From Acanthosepion lycidas (lineage: Eukaryota > Mollusca > Cephalopoda > Sepiida > Sepiidae): 64,000 bases of DNA. The stretch lies in the NCBI GenBank assembly GCA_963932145.1, contig OZ010595.1, positions 88,034,081 through 88,098,080 of the forward strand, read 5' to 3'. A model generated the notes under the pieces. It was not told the origin of the DNA and did no database searches. It saw only the letters and a program-made list of their open reading frames with translations. Position 1 is the first letter of the stretch, and each line of letters starts with the position of its first letter. Below, piece by piece: positions 21,230 through 33,009 of this stretch. The translations under genes and the position numbers were made by a program.

Positions 21230-21960
21230 TTAAGTACTGAGAAGAATAAATGAACAGGAATTAAGACAACAGAAGATAACGACTGACATGACATTTAACT
21301 TTTGAAGATCAAACTTCACTAGGAAGCAAGAAGCGCGGTGAGAGTTCAAGAAGCGAGAAGTGCGTGAGAAGAAATTGTTAGCATAGAACTTACGGTTACG
21401 TATCTCCATTTCAACTGTAAAATGATGAGACCTTGTCACCCATTTAGCATTAGGCATACATTCATAAAGTTGAGGTAACACAGCAGAACGTTCATCAGAA
21501 CAATTATCATGAAAATGTTCATAGAAAAGTCACAAGGTAACGGCTGTGGGAAAGAGACTAAAGCCAAGATGCCAGGTCAGGATCAATAAAATTGCAGATT
21601 CTTTGGATTTTATCAAGAAATATATGACAACAATATTCAAAGCAAGGACGAATGTTAGACTTATAAATATGTAAGATAGATGGTCTAGCACGACACTTTC
21701 CTAGCAGAAGTCCTAGCAATTAATTCAATATAATCTTTCCACTTCATGTCAGTGGAAAGTGTTACTCCAAGAAGCTGCAGTGAGTCACTCTACTGGAGGT
21801 TAGCATCAACCATGCTGGTAGAAGGCAAAAAGAGTCCTCTCTGACGAGTAAAAGAGAGCAGTTTCGTATTAGATTATTTAAATTTAACAATTTACCCCAG
21901 TTATCAACAGATAATTTTTTAGATCAACAGCTAATTTGACCTTATCGAAGTGATCAGAAT
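21230..21960 (-). pseudogene. Jockey/CR1-like LINE, RT C-terminal part
   Basis: Minus-strand pieces: DSLQLLGVTLSTDMKWKDYI, ARTSARKVS, then VTRSHHFTVEMEIRNRKFYA followed by NNFFSRTSRFLNS and FDLQKLN. Several frameshifts. Same block order as 34584-35275. Confidence 0.8.
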
Positions 21961-22199
21961 TATTAAAACTTGAAAATTGCGTTCAAGTATTGATACCGAC
22001 TGGCGCCACTTGGTGTTGAAAAAATTACGTTTACATAATCAGGTGTTCGTTGGACTTGGAGATTTTGGTTGGTGGAAGCGGGATAAACGATTGAAGACTG
22101 TTCCTCGGATGTTGGAATATAAACGAAATCCTTCTGGAAACGAGTGAGTCTAAGGATATTTTTTTGTTTTGACCCTATTAATATAGATTTTAAGCTTGA

Positions 22200-22467
22200 C
22201 CCTAGAACGCTAACCATGGGTATATATTACCCTGCGAAAATTTTCCTATTTTTAATTATAATTTTCAGTATCAGATTTTCTTACCTAAATAATGCGTTTT
22301 TCAGTTCCTATTAATGTTAACTCAAAGTACAAAGTTTGAGGTGTCTGCATGTAAAGTATTTCAAATAAAGATTTATATTTAATTTCTTTTTGATATTTTC
22401 AAAATCGGGTATGATATACTCATGGTTAGTAGTGGTGTAACTTTAATTGATGGTTAGTGTTCTAGGG
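22200..22467. mobile_element. piggyBac-like MITE, 268 bp
   Basis: CCCTAGAACGCTAACCATG at the left pairs with TGGTTAGTGTTCTAGGG at the right. The target copies are TTGA (mutated) and TTAA. CCC/GGG ends with a TTAA target are the piggyBac hallmark. No coding capacity. Confidence 0.7.
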
Positions 22468-22908
22468 TTAAGACTTTTCAACGCGAAAATAAAGCAATTT
22501 GATTGGTCTATTATCTTCCAATCCTGTCAAATAGGATCATTCTATATTAGTCAGCAGAGGAAAAAGATTTTGTAATTTTCAAAATTGACAGTACGAGTGT
22601 TGTTTCATGTGTAGCTATTTGTGTGTGTAGCTAACAAGAGTCTAGAAGTGACAAAGTTATTCAAAAACATGACTCTAGTTTTCAGGTGCTTACTTTGTTG
22701 GACAAAAGTAATTCAAGCGCAACATTCTTATCTTGTATAATAAATTCGTTATAACTGATCCATAAACCGTAATATTTGAAGTGTGGCAATGCCACCAACA
22801 ATGCAAAGAACGTGTTCAGTTGTCCGAACAATTCTTGGAATATTAATTACTTCTTAATAATTGTAGAATAGCTATATTCATATCGACACAACTATACACC
22901 CCATCACT

Positions 22909-22912
<4 letters not shown>

Positions 22913-22955
<43 letters not shown>

Positions 22956-23200
22956 GAAATATAGTTTTAACGTGTGGTATATTTAAGGAATAAAGTGTTC
23001 AATATCAGAGATGGAGCGTATGAAAATATAAATGTAAAAGTGAACATTGAAGTCAACACTCAGATGCGACAGGCTGTTTCATAATAGACACAATCGTCAG
23101 GACGCGAGTGTTGAATTTTTCCTCGACTATTTATATATGGGTCAGTGGTGCATTGTGGGTAATCCACAATGGACTACTGACCCAATAACTTCAATATTCA

Positions 23201-23246
<46 letters not shown>
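22913..23246 (+). mobile_element. Dispersed family D with flanking TA arrays
   Basis: Between (TA)n at 22913-22952 and 23203-23246 lies AAATATAGTTTTAACGTGTG, TTCAATATCAGAGATGGAGC, then AGTGAACATTGAAGTCAACA. This unit recurs at 26065 and 48310 and, as inverted arms, at 20581. It contains the hammerhead-like fold at 23054-23113. Confidence 0.7.
23054..23113 (-). ncRNA. Hammerhead-like motif in family D
   Basis: Minus strand. Outer stem I is 8 bp, CAACACTC with GAGTGTTG, then an internal loop. CUGACGA at 23100-23094 fits the CUGANGA consensus. GAAA at 23080-23077. Stem III is ACA(GCC)UGU with C17 at 23068. Stem II is very weak (about two pairs). The copy at 26170-26215 has lost the core (CUUACGA). 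Probably a decayed ribozyme. Confidence 0.4.
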
Positions 23247-23247
<1 letters not shown>

Positions 23248-23783
23248 GTGTGTGTTTGTGTGTATTATTTTTAAAAAAAGCTATTAAAAAAATCAAAAAT
23301 ATCTAACGTAAATATTACCAATTAGTCAGACCTCAAAATTCTTCCCATTATGAAAACTGTATTGTTTATGAATTCTCATGCCATTCGGAGAGTGAATTCC
23401 CAATATCAATACTCAAAAAGCAACATTAAATTCTCATATTGGCTACTCATATACGGCGTTTTCTCGTAGTTTCACTTGTCACTTGTCTTAGTTCATTTCA
23501 TTTACACAGCCATCATTCCATCACATAAAAAAGCCATAGAATACAATCATCAACGCATTATATTGATTTTGGATTCATTTGAATTCCGGCGTTCCAATGT
23601 TAACTATGCTGATAACACCCAGTTCTTGATAATGACTGAGAAAAAATAAATTTACTTGAACAAAACATTGAGTTCGAACAGTTTATCCATAATTTTGAAT
23701 CCCAATATACAGAATAAACGAAGATTGGAAAAATACAAGACATCTTGTCATTTGAATACGAGAAAATTTTGTATGAATTCTTA

Positions 23784-23786
<3 letters not shown>

Positions 23787-23837
<51 letters not shown>

Positions 23838-23969
23838 GTGTGTGTGTGTGTGTATTTGTGGCTAACACTCTATGAGGTGTGCACAGAATTATCCAGCCCC
23901 AAATCGTTTTTAACTGCGTATTTAGTCAGTGTTTAGTTTTTAAAAAAAGATCGTTGGGTTCTTTTTCAA

Positions 23970-24000
<31 letters not shown>

Positions 24001-24120
24001 CATATATATATATATATAGGTACACATATATTTATATATACACACAAAAAACAGACTCATGCATGTGTGTGCGCACACACTCACATACATACACACACAT
24101 GCGAACTCACATATATGTAT
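23787..24120. repeat. CA/TA/GT microsatellite cluster
   Basis: (CA)n(TA)n(TG)n at 23787-23855, (CA)n(TA)n at 23970-24040, then CA-rich text. 24215-24240 (minus) holds a CTGATGATCCAGAAACG core-like motif with a tiny stem II. Confidence 0.9.
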
Positions 24121-24539
24121 ATGTATATATATGAGGGTGTGTCTTGGGATTCGCACGACTGCTTTTCATTGCTGTCGCAAACAGGTTTTGTCTCAACGAC
24201 ATAATTTGTTCGTTTCTGGATCATCAGCTTGTTTTCAGTCATAGGTTAAAACCGCCTCCGTATTTCAAACACGCTCACACATACACACACATATGCACAG
24301 GTATACACATATATAAACATACGCACATTAACAACGTACAAAAAAAAAAGATACGTAAAAACAGCGAAAAATGTAATTAAATCAATTTGGCGTTTGCGTC
24401 CAGGCACACTGGTCACCAGAAATGTTCAAATTTAAAATTTAGCGTACCTGAATCTTCAACGGTTCCTCTCGGTACATAATCATAACTAACGTTTTTGTCC
24501 ATGTTTACAACTCTAATTCTATCAAAAAGAAGATAAGTA

Positions 24540-24580
24540 TAGTCTGATGAAGTCGTTTGAAAGGACGAAACGCGTTAGAC
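24540..24580 (+). ncRNA. Hammerhead-like motif
   Basis: CTGATGA (24544-24550), one extra A, GUC/GAC stem II, GAAA (24567-24570), a minimal ACGCGU stem III and U17. Stem I is not supported. Low-confidence relative of the ribozymes at 11.2 and 41 kb. Confidence 0.3.
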
Positions 24581-24614
24581 AAATTTTCACATTTTTCATT
24601 CCATTTCACATGTA

Positions 24615-24715
24615 TTAGGTTGGTGCAAAAATAATGACGTAACAATGTCGTTTTTTGACGTTAAAAATACGTCAAAAAACGACATTATTACGTCATTATT
24701 TTTGCACCAACCTAA
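24615..24715. mobile_element. Mariner MITE, 101 bp, near-perfect palindrome
   Basis: Both ends are TTAGGTTGGTGCAAAAATAA continuing TGACGTAA, with complementary interiors (GTCGTTTTTTGACGT) and a roughly 7-nt centre. TA target copies lie on each side. The first 16 bases equal the known TIR of the Hsmar1/MADE1 mariner group. Confidence 0.92.
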
Positions 24716-24720
24716 TAATT

Positions 24721-24945
24721 ACCTACACACACGCAAACACGCACAAAGGGTGAACAAAGAGAGAAATAGATACGAACAGATAAAGTTAGACATATATGAA
24801 CAGACTTTTATAGACAGACAGATAGATAGATAGATAGATAGATAGAACGAATAAATATGAACAAATGGAGATAGATTAGATAGATAGATATGAACACGCA
24901 AAAGCACAAATATAGATACAGAGATATAAACTGCGTTTTCTCAGT
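24721..24945. repeat. (GATA)n-rich tract
   Basis: Pure GATA units at about 24818-24845, with degenerate GATA/ACAGA text around. Confidence 0.85.
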
Positions 24946-26064
24946 GACTTTATCAGGACGAATACAAGAATTTTATTTTGTAACAGGTATTTATAGACAA
25001 GAGCAAAATGTTAGTTTTTTCAGATTTTTAAATTTAAGAAATGCTCGTACATTTTAATCTGGTTAGTTGAAAAGTATTGGTAAGTTATGAAGGACGCTAA
25101 GTGACATAAATGTCTAATAAACGAAAGAATGTAAAAAATGTTCTCGAAATTTATATAAATTAACATTTGAATTATTTTACTTTGGGATTAATTCATGTGT
25201 TATATTGAAATAACATGTTATTAACTTAACCATTTTCTTTTAATTTTTTAACATTTTTATAGTCATGTATGTTGGCTTGGAAAAGTAGTAATTCGTTCTG
25301 GAATAAAGATATTTAAAAAAAAATCGGGGAGCTGATTTATATTTTGATAAATTTCGATAGCAGCAATTTCAAGAATTTTCATTCTAAGTTACTTTTTCTT
25401 TAAATAAATATAGCATTCTTTAGATCAAAGTTGTGGTTGAATTTATTTCTATGTAGAATTAATACATTTGATAAATTGCTGTGTATAAGATGCTTTTTTT
25501 TATTCATAGATAAGTTTCTTTTTAAATTTCTGCAATGTATTGTGAGGAGCAGTTCTGGATATTCATTTTATATATACCTCCTTCAGAATTATCATTATTA
25601 TAGGCATTTTTGCTTCTGATCGTAAACCCATAATAGTTTTGGATGTGGTTGTAATTATTTTGGTGTTGTTAAGATTAAATAAATTCTTTTGGATAGTGCA
25701 TGTTACAGAGTCAGTAGGTAGTATTATATGTTTGTTATTATTAATTATATTATCTTTTTTGCGGTTATATATTTTGTATACTCTTCTTTTAGCATTGTGT
25801 ATAATTACAGCCACACCCAAAAGACAAATGAAACCACATTTTCCCACGGATATATAAAAGCTTTGATAGAAATATATAAAAAAAAAACATTCATATATCC
25901 TCTTTCGACAAAGGCGGTGGACTTATAATCATGGAAAAAAAACATTTATGTACAAAAAATGAGACGATAATATTTACAAAAAACATAAACGAATAAAAAT
26001 TTATAAAAGAGACACATTAAATTAAGAACGAAAGCAAAATATTATTAAAAAATGAAATCAGTTT
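24946..26064. other. No gene recognised; strongly AT-rich
   Basis: Poly-A and poly-T runs and short frames only (two overlapping antisense frames at 25563-25857). Nothing assigned. Confidence 0.7.
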
Positions 26065-26215
26065 ATAGTATATATAGTTTTAAGTTATGCTATATTTATG
26101 GGTTAAAGTGTTCCATATTAAGGATAGAGCATGTATAAATAAAAAAGTGGACAATGAAGTCAACATCCAGAGGTGACAAGCAGTTTCATGCTTAAACCCA
26201 ATCGTAAGGCCATAT
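26065..26215 (+). mobile_element. Dispersed family D, copy
   Basis: TATAGTTTTAAGTTATGCTA, TAAAGTGTTCCATATTAAGG, ATAGAGCATG and AAGTGGACAATGAAGTCAAC match 22955-23100 and 48310-48420. Confidence 0.75.
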
Positions 26216-26332
26216 ATATGTATATGAACAGAGGGAAAAGGAGAATTTGTTTAATAGTCAGTCTATTAGAAATTGCTTTAGGCGTTGGTTACCAAAACAA
26301 GGAACATGAGTTTCATTTGTTTTTCTCATGGA

Positions 26333-26757
26333 GCATTTTGGTTTGGTTTGGTATGGTTTGGTTTGGTTTGTTTAATGGCGTATCAACCTCAATGTGTTAT
26401 TTAATGCTGACAAGATTTTTATTGCTGGAAATATTTTTTCAAAAATATATTGCTGGTAATAATTTTTTCCCCAAAATGTACTGCTGGTAATATTTTACTT
26501 TTTCAAAAATGTACTGCTAGTAATAATTTTTCCAAAAAAGTATTGCTGGTATTAAAACCTACTTTATCCTTTCATAGTGTTTTGACCCCTTTTGGGTGGT
26601 TAACTATTTTCCCATAGCTGGGACCCTGACAGGAACACCAGCAATTAAGAGATGACTCTATGCTCCATAAAACCTCTTGATCAGAGGTCTTGCTGTCGGA
26701 TGTAGTTTATCGTCTTAACCAGGACGCGGATGTAGTTTATCGTCATAACCAGGATGG
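26333..26757 (-). mobile_element. Dispersed repeat R1, copy 2
   Basis: Plus-strand order GGTTTGGTTTG, ATCAACCTCAATGTGTTATT, TAATGCTGACAAGATTTTTA, GCTGGTAATA units, CCCATAGCTGGGACCCT and GTTTATCGTCTTAACCAGGA. Tail-first on the plus strand, so the element reads minus. Confidence 0.8.
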
Positions 26758-27062
26758 TTTTTACGGCATATCAATCTCAATGGGTTATTTAATGCCGACA
26801 AGATTTTTATTGGTAATTTTTACAAAAATGTATTGCTGGTAATAATTTTTTCTTCAAAAAGGTATTGCTGGTAATAATATTTTTCCAAAAACAGTATTGC
26901 TGGTATTAAAACGCATTTTTACACCTTTATAGTGCTTTGACCCCAGTTTTGGGGTTAGCTATTTGCCCATAGCTGGGACCCTAACAGATGCTACCACCCT
27001 GGGTCAGGGTGGACCTGGGAACACTGGCAATTAAGAGGTGGTTCCACGCTATTCAAAACCTC
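26758..27062 (-). mobile_element. Dispersed repeat R1, copy 3 (tandem)
   Basis: A second unit starts at TTTTTACGGCATATCAATCT directly after copy 2 and runs to AGGTGGTTCCACGCT. It ends in a poly-A run at 27064-27100, which sits at its 5' side. Confidence 0.8.
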
Positions 27063-27099
27063 CTTTTTAAAAAAAAAAAAAAGAAAAAAAGAGAAAAAA

Positions 27100-27745
27100 A
27101 ATTCAGTCCAATTCAGACCAAGGATTCAAATGTCAAAACAAATATTCAAGTATAAGTCGGATCACTGATTCAAATAAGTCAGGCCGATGATTCAAATATA
27201 ATACGGACCCATGATTCAAATAAGTCAGACCAATAATTCAAGTAAGTCCGAAACTCTTTCGACGAACTCTTAAATCTGATTTTCTTTAGAGAAAGTTTTC
27301 CCATCAAAGCGTTTTGCAGCGATCGTAAAAGGTAATAATCGATTGGTACAAGGTTAAGTGAGTGCATCGATTGGGTCGAACAGACTAGTCAAGTGCATTT
27401 TTTACATTATTTTTACTCTATGCAACTTAGCGTTTCAAGGAGGAGACCAAATTTTCTCTCTTGACGAACGTTTATAGACAGGTTGCAGTTGCTGGATGTA
27501 TAAATATGCATTAATCGTTTCATTGCGTTTTAAGAACTGACTGAGTAATATCTTGACAATCTCACCACACGTAAAATCATAACCTCTCTTTGATGGAGGT
27601 CAGCATTTGGGATCACTTGTAAAGATTAATCCTTTTCTATACCCTGCCCTTTTGTGTTGAATATTGTCGTTAGTAGACTCCAAATTTATTCTTAACTTTC
27701 CACGTATTATTAGTATTTAGGATGATATGTTCATCATTACAGTTG
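27100..27745. other. No gene recognised
   Basis: 27105-27250 has a degenerate tandem of GATTCAAATAAGTC(A/C)G-like units (about 25-30 bp, five or six copies). The rest shows nothing. Confidence 0.55.
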
Positions 27746-27890
27746 GTGGGCACTCCGACGAGGTGTAATGGTTAGCAAACTTTTCTCGCTGTATCAGTTA
27801 CGACTAAATAGTGATTTAGATTCTCATTGAGTACCCCATACTTTTGGCCTTGTGCTATTCTTAGAAAATCATTACATCCGGTCCCGCAAA
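27746..27890 (+). mobile_element. tRNA-derived SINE family A, copy 2
   Basis: GAGGTGTAATGGTTAGCAAA, TCTCGCTGTATCAGTTACGA, TTTAGATTCTCATTGAGTAC and TTTTGGCCTTGTGC in the order of copy 1. Box B is decayed. Confidence 0.7.
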
Positions 27891-28059
27891 ATGACAATCA
27901 TGACTCAACTTAATATCTTGATACAGACATGGCAACAAAACTTGTCTTTCTGTTTAAAAAATTAAACTATTGATGCTGAAGAACGCAAAATGAACTTAAG
28001 GAAAATATTTGGCATTTAAATAATTCAGAGAATTTTATAGTTGTAATATTACTAAAGGG

Positions 28060-28117
28060 GTGTACCTAGTACAGAGGGTATCTAGTACAGGGGGTATCTA
28101 GTACAGGGGGCATCTAG
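28060..28117. repeat. Tandem repeat, 17-bp unit
   Basis: Three or more copies of GG(G)TATCTAGTACAGGG. Confidence 0.9.
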
Positions 28118-28409
28118 TAAAAAAAAAATTTCTTTCTGAATTTACCGCTATTTTACTGGACACCCTGTAAAAGGACAAACAATGATATAATCAAGATGTC
28201 GACTTTCAACACTAAATTGAAGAAAAGGTTAGGAATTAAACTCACATGAGTAGTAGAAAGAGCTATAACAGTTATCGAACTTGAGAAATCCATTTTTCTG
28301 AAAAACTGTTTTATGGAAAATAGTTTATAAATTTCAACCGAGAGTAACATTAACTGTTCTGTCAATGAATACTGAATGAACTCGAGTCATAGTCTTAAGT
28401 AGTGTCGTC

Positions 28410-28590
28410 AGATCTTGAGTCTAACATGGATGTCAAGCATGGTGTTCATATAAACTATTACCCACATACAATCGTCTTGTCTGATAAATGATTAACTAAT
28501 GGCTTCAAGCGTATGAATCCTTCAGGTTATAACGAAGCAGACCTTATAGATTAATGCTACAGAATCACAAGGAAATACTTTTACCAAATG
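28410..28590 (+). repeat. Dispersed repeat shared with 18259-18470
   Basis: AACATGGATGTCAAGCATGG, GGCTTCAAGCGTATGAATCC and CAGACCTTATAGATTAATGC align in order with the earlier copy. Confidence 0.55.
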
Positions 28591-28780
28591 ACAAAAATCA
28601 CGTCACATGAAGACTCCCAACAACAACAACAACTGAAATGGATAGCACGTTAAACTACAGGGTGCCAACACCCCCCCCCCAAAAAAAAAACAAACAAAAA
28701 AACAAAAAAAAACGGGCAGGAATAATTGATCTTGAATAACCTTGAATAAATTTCTTGAATATTCATGACCTTGAATAAAG

Positions 28781-29700
28781 CTACTGCCTCCTAGTTATCA
28801 CGCTTGCAACTTTGTGTTGAACTTTCAGGCAAACATTTTGAACATCTACGATGATTGTTCAGTTTGTGCATGCAACATGATAAATAAATTTCTTTGCGAA
28901 TTAGCCGGTTGTTTTTTTTTTATCTGGGTAACCTGTATATCACCTTTTCTGGTTAAGGTAATACTTAAATAATATAGAACTATATACTGATTAAACATCT
29001 TAGTAAAGATTTTGACGATAAATTTTAATTATAAAATTATAATTTAAGAGAGGACCATTAGTATTGTATTGCCTCTTTGTAGTTGTGGTCAGATAAAGAT
29101 TTTTATAACAAAAAACAATCAGTCGGCATAACTATCTAAACTGAAATATCCATTGGTTTAATGTAAAAATGTAATTTTTTTTTCACTCATACATCGACAT
29201 TCTTGTAGAAGTAGTTCAAAACACAAGAGGTCATGACAAGAGGTCATATTCTTTAAAAGAAATCTCACTGCTGTCAGGATTACATGTAGCACCAATGTGT
29301 AACTAAGATATATGGAAGTGAGACTTAACTTAAGCTAGGAAGGAAACTCCTATCGACACTATCCGCAAAGCTACTGCCTCCTGCTTACCACGCTTGCAAC
29401 TTTGTGTTGAATTTTCAGGCAAACATTTTGAACATCTACGATGATTGTTCAGTTAGTGCATGCATCTTGATAAATATTTTTTTTTTAAATAAAATAATAT
29501 GGAACTATGTACTGATTAAATATCATAGTAAAAAAATTTGATGATAAATTTTAATTATAATATTTTAATTTAAGAGAGGAGCATTATTATTGCCTCTTTG
29601 TAGTTGTGGTCAGATAAAGATTTTTAAAAAAAAAAAACAATCAGTCCACGAAACTAAAATGAAATATTCATTGGTTTAAAACAATGTAAAATTATCAACC
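28781..29700 (+). repeat. Direct duplication of about 350 bp
   Basis: 28787-29180 and 29368-29690 share GCTACTGCCTCCT, CACGCTTGCAACTTTGTGTT, CATTTTGAACATCTACGATG, AATTTAAGAGAGGA and GCCTCTTTGTAGTTGTGGTC with small indels. By eye roughly 90% identical. Confidence 0.85.
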
Positions 29701-30359
29701 AGATTTTTAGTTTCTCGTTGTACTTTTTTTTCTTTCTGATTGTTCAGTTTGTACATGAATCATAATACCTAAAAAAAAAATATCTTTCTGAATTTACCGC
29801 TTTTCCCCCATGCCCTCTTCCCCACTGTATGTTGATGAGAAAAGCTTTATTCGCTTGCTGATTAGAAATAAATAGTTAATCAAATCTGCCTTACGCTTTC
29901 TTTCCTTCATGAAATTTGAAGTAAACAAGAAATTGTAATTTTTAAAAAAATCTTGTTTTAAATCAAGCAAACCTGTACTTTGAGGAGAGGTGAAGACACT
30001 TAAGTAGAAACTGACATTCACCTGCTCAATTATAAAATGAATTCAAACCAGTTCTTGTCTATTTTCAATTCTTTATTTTGTTTAGTCCAATGAATGGTAC
30101 AATTTGTTAAGGGAATATTTAGTAATGAGAGTGTAGAGGTTTTAATTTTCTCAAATAACAGATGATAAATATACAAACACTTACATAGAATTAACAACAT
30201 AATTTCGTATTGGTTGTAGAGATTAATCTTTTCCTATAGACTACACATTGTGTTGAATATAGTATGTTAATGGACTCCAGATTTATTCTTAACTTTTAAG
30301 TATGATTGGTAGTTAGTGTGATACATATGTCATTAGAGTATTTAGCAACTGCCCCACGC
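29701..30359. other. No gene recognised
   Basis: AT-rich. A 75-codon minus frame at 29794-30021 has no motif. Confidence 0.6.
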
Positions 30360-30700
30360 AGTCACATGTGGCACAAGGCCGAATTTAATGTGGCGTTCCC
30401 GAGTCCGTAGGCTCGGACAAAAAATCCCCGTAGACCCCGCATAAACGGGATCGGGTCTGTCTACCTCCCCGAACGAGACTCTGCTCTTTGGCACAGCCTC
30501 GTCCGAGTTTCTCTCTACTCGAAGGCAGAGAGTTCGACAGCATAGCTGAAAAGATTTCAGCTAGACTCGTCATTAGAATTGGCTTCCCGGAAACGGAAAT
30601 TACTTATGAGTCAACCGAATATTTTAGAATTAAGATGGCGAGAGCCGAAATATGTATCGACCAAAACGAATTGACCAAGACATTAAAATGAAGATGCCAA
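30360..30700. other. CpG- and GC-richer island, unassigned
   Basis: Stands out from its AT-rich surroundings (CCCGAGTCCGTAGGCTCGGA, CCTCGTCCGAG). The plus frame 30488-30691 reads EGREFDSIAEKISARLVIRI and ends in a stop after NELTKTLK. A CAG precedes CCTCGT, which could be a splice acceptor, but the pyrimidine tract is poor. Exon or old retroelement cannot be decided. Confidence 0.3.
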
Positions 30701-30962
30701 ATATTTTTTCGACAATTGGGTTGTTATTAAACAGTTATTCTCGAGTATTTACATCCTCTTCTTGATTATCTTTTAACGCCATTTTGCGGCCTTTTTACTC
30801 TCGGGCTTTTCACATGCGTCCGTGGCTTTCATTCGGTAATCTTAAGGAAATGATGTTTTGTTTCGTTCACGATGCTCTTGTCATTATTTCGATGGATCCC
30901 GTAATTGTCTCCCTTGTGTTGCCGCTCTCCTTTCTCGAAAACAGCTCTTCTCCTGCCTACAT

Positions 30963-32003
30963 CAGCGTTCCTCAAACCGTGTGCCAAGGAAACGCACCCT
31001 GAAATGTAGCCAGGTACGCCCCAAGTCAACAGAAGATTAATTTATGAATTATTTTTATATTTAAAACAAATCTTTATTTTTTAAAAGCTAGAGACACCAA
31101 GCACATGGCTTCCATGTCTAAATCAAGTCTTTGTCATTTGATATTCTCAAGCTGGGTGCTAAATTCCTTAATCTTTAAGAAGGAGTGATAATCATTTCCC
31201 TTTTTGCTTTCTTCAATGTGTTTAAATCGGTCATTATCGAATTCTCTATTCATTAATCCTTTTAAATGAAAACTGTACTGCTAGTTCTTTGGGAATACTA
31301 AATCAGAATTTCATATTTTCAGATTCCATGACTAATTTTTGCTTATTAAAACTTAAAGTGCGCCCCAGAGTTTTAACAATTCTACAAGTGCACATTGAAG
31401 TAAAAAAAGGTCGAAAGATCCTTGCTGAGGTCAAAGATTGAAGTCACAACTTCCAAAAAAAAAGGAAAACTTTATTCTTTTGACCATTCTACACCCCCCA
31501 AAAAAATGCACTCGCACTTTTTGAATTTAAGAACCACCTACACTGAACTCAAGCGGTTGCAGGAACAAATCTATACGCGCATTTTTTGTATGCTGCTGTG
31601 GCAATGGCCCAATTTCCTAAGGAATATTTACCTGATTTAATACTGCAGTAATATTAGTTGTCGTATTAGAGCTTCTCAAAAAAGGGAGAAAGAATTAATG
31701 TATAAAAAAATATGTACAATAAAAGCATATTTTATTGTCTGAGCAAACTAAATAGAAATAATTAATACAAAAAAGTTCTTGTTCGTACGTGTGTGTAAAG
31801 TTTCTATGAAAGGTGATTAGTAAGGTATTTAAGAAGTATTCGTTATCTGTTTAGTTGAATTATTAGATATGCCTTTGTATAGCCAAGTAAGTTTGTATGA
31901 TGTATACTATTCTGTATTGTGTTCAATGAGACATGAGATTCGTTAAGTACCAAAAGCACCTCCCAGAGTGCCATGGGACACGTTTTGTATCTAAGGCATC
32001 CTG
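30963..32003. mobile_element. hAT-like non-autonomous element, tentative
   Basis: Left end CAGCGTTCCTCAAACCGTGT with GCCAAGG resembles the CAGxGGTTCxCAAAC ends of many hAT elements. The right end inverted, CAGGATGCC..ACAAAACGTGTCCC, is a looser match and is preceded by the ACCAAAAG common near such ends. No matching 8-bp target duplication was found. Interior frames are not recognisable. Confidence 0.4.
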
Positions 32004-32610
32004 TATGAGAAAAAAAAGAAGAGGGTGAAACTTTTACGGTTATTTCTTATATAGTGCCTTAGCGACACCGTCTAGCGATCGTTAGCAGTTTTTTGGCATG
32101 CGAATGGGGTAATGTCAAAATGCTCACAGTTGGTTACAAGCATTTTAAATATAGAAGTGTATAATAGGAACAATGATATTATGGACATAATTAAGAAGTT
32201 TGGGTCGTCATGATAGACAACATCATTTATATTCCGCCCAACACAGAGCACAACTTTTCTCGTGTTTAGTCTTGGTTTTGTACAATTCTCCTTTTTCAGT
32301 TGTTTTTTTTTCTTTGATATGATTATAGAAAACTCACTGGTGATGATTCTACTAACTAAATGTTGGTTAGCAAGTCTTCTTCAATTGTGAACAGAAGACA
32401 ACTCTTTCATCAAGTTGAGAAGTTAGATGATGAGGATGTTCTGTTACCACAGTACAGAAAGACCATTGTTTTACTTCCTTTTGATTGTCCCTTTTTTAGT
32501 TTAGATGTTCTTATTACTTCCGGTTAGCCCTAAGTGATCACCGGAACCCACACAATAACAGAATGAACTCAAGTTTTCGCATCCTCCTAATTTTACCCCC
32601 ATTACCATCG

Positions 32611-33003
32611 CCGGTTTGGTTTGTTTTGTTTTAGTGCATATCAACCTCTATGGGTTATCTAATGCCGACAACATTTTTATTGCTGGTAATATTTTTTCCA
32701 AATATGCATTTCTAGTAATATTTTTTTCCTCAAAAATGTATTCCTGGTAATAATATTTCCTCCCAAAAATTTATTGCTGGTATTAAAACCTATTTTTACA
32801 CTTTCATAGTGTTTTGACCCCAGTTTAGGGGGTTAACTATTTTCCCATAGCTGGTATCCTAACAGTTGTGGACCTGGGAACACCAATAATTAAGAGGTGG
32901 TTTCACGCTCCTCAAAACCTTCTGATCAGAGGCCTTGCTGTTGGACGTAGTTTATCGTCTTACCAAAGAAGCGGGTGTAGTTTATCGTCATACCCAGGAC
33001 GGA
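32611..33003 (-). mobile_element. Dispersed repeat R1, copy 4
   Basis: GGTTTGGTTTGTTTTGTTTT, ATCAACCTCTATGGGTTATC, TAATGCCGACAACATTTTTA, CCCATAGCTGG, AGAGGCCTTGCTGTTGGACG and CCCAGGACGGA. Confidence 0.8.
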
Positions 33004-33009
33004 CCATCG

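Noticed and set aside
25563..25857. Overlapping sense and antisense frames of 72-94 codons
   Set aside because: Low-complexity AT-rich DNA, no motif and no splice context.
30963..32003. Confident hAT transposon
   Set aside because: Ends look right but no 8-bp target duplication or transposase was found, so it is listed only as tentative.
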